Part shown: positions 62,435 to 64,000 of the stretch, piece by piece
Numbering within the stretch: the stretch's first letter is position 1
How the letters are laid out: every line of letters starts with the position of its first letter
NCBI RefSeq assembly: GCF_003369835.1
Contig: NZ_QPMJ01000003.1
Span: 186,001-250,000 of the forward strand
Length of the DNA: 64,000 nt
Direction of reading: 5' to 3'
Source of the DNA: Halorussus rarus
Lineage (GTDB): Archaea > Halobacteriota > Halobacteria > Halobacteriales > Haladaptataceae
Made by a program: the position numbers and the translations under genes
The notes under the pieces: model-generated
Told to the model about the DNA's origin: nothing
What the model saw: the letters and a program-made list of their open reading frames with translations, nothing else
The model's database searches: none

Positions 62435-62468
62435 CGACGTGCGGGCCGGTATCACGCACCCCACATAA

Positions 62469-64000
<1,532 letters not shown>

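Overview
The window is chromosomal DNA from a haloarchaeon (class Halobacteria). The signs are very high G+C with strong GC3 bias, acidic proteins rich in Asp and Glu, twin-arginine signals on secreted proteins, TATA boxes about 25-30 nt before many start codons (leaderless mRNAs), archaeal lipid synthesis (carS), a thermosome, archaeosine-free archaeal tRNA biology (tiaS) and GfcR. I cannot assign a genus from sequence alone. Gene density is high and most of the content is core metabolism. There is no rRNA operon, CRISPR array, complete insertion sequence or prophage.

Layout. 0.1-4.3 kb: proline dehydrogenase, two tandem small paralogs of unknown function (one Tat-secreted), a YdjM-type membrane protein, carS and two tiny membrane proteins. 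4.5-8.5 kb: HxlR regulator, then a nucleobase/sugar-regulation group (pyrE, gfcR, NCS2 purine/uracil-type permease). 8.5-16.5 kb: an arylsulfotransferase-like membrane protein, glutaredoxin, an archaeal HTH regulator, tiaS, two tandem zinc-ribbon NUDIX hydrolases, threonine synthase and an AstE/AspA-like protein with an altered metal motif. 16.6-26 kb: MFS transporter, nitronate monooxygenase, epimerase, SMR transporter, a tandem PhoU/RCK_C protein, citrate synthase followed by a diverged copy of its own 3' end, a secreted PQQ-type beta-propeller and a gamma-glutamylcyclotransferase. 26-33.5 kb: ilvA, a RidA protein, a MITE-like inverted-repeat element, tRNA-Ser(GGA) with tRNA-derived debris downstream, and a pstS-pstC-pstA operon that ends in a short coupled ORF where pstB would be expected.

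33.9-46 kb: thermosome, an ornithine cyclodeaminase/alanine dehydrogenase-type gene behind a repeated palindrome, a PRC-barrel-like protein, OsmC, Bcp peroxiredoxin, two Hsp20 proteins, pheA next to an HTH-ACT regulator, hisB, hisA and serB. 46-64 kb: a renalase-like flavoprotein, a 6-TM protein, an NAD(P)-binding SDR, a large secreted beta-helix/zincin fusion, metY-metX, a GH43-type protein, an S66 peptidase, MFS transporter, an orphan E1-alpha dehydrogenase subunit, a class V aminotransferase, a second PRC-barrel-like protein, a TraB-like protein and the first 482 codons of NAD-dependent ligA, which runs off the right edge.

How the genes work together. Amino-acid metabolism dominates: Thr synthesis and deamination (thrC, ilvA with a RidA enamine deaminase nearby), Phe (pheA), His (hisA, hisB), Ser (serB), Met by direct sulfhydrylation (metY-metX), Pro degradation. 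Stress proteins are the second theme (thermosome, two Hsp20, OsmC, Bcp, glutaredoxin). At least eleven very small membrane proteins are scattered between these genes. I did not find a convincing new multi-gene system. The most informative oddities are the decayed end of the pst operon, the duplicated citrate synthase 3' end, the MITE-like element, the tRNA-derived repeat, the beta-helix/zincin fusion, and a few dyad-rich promoters.
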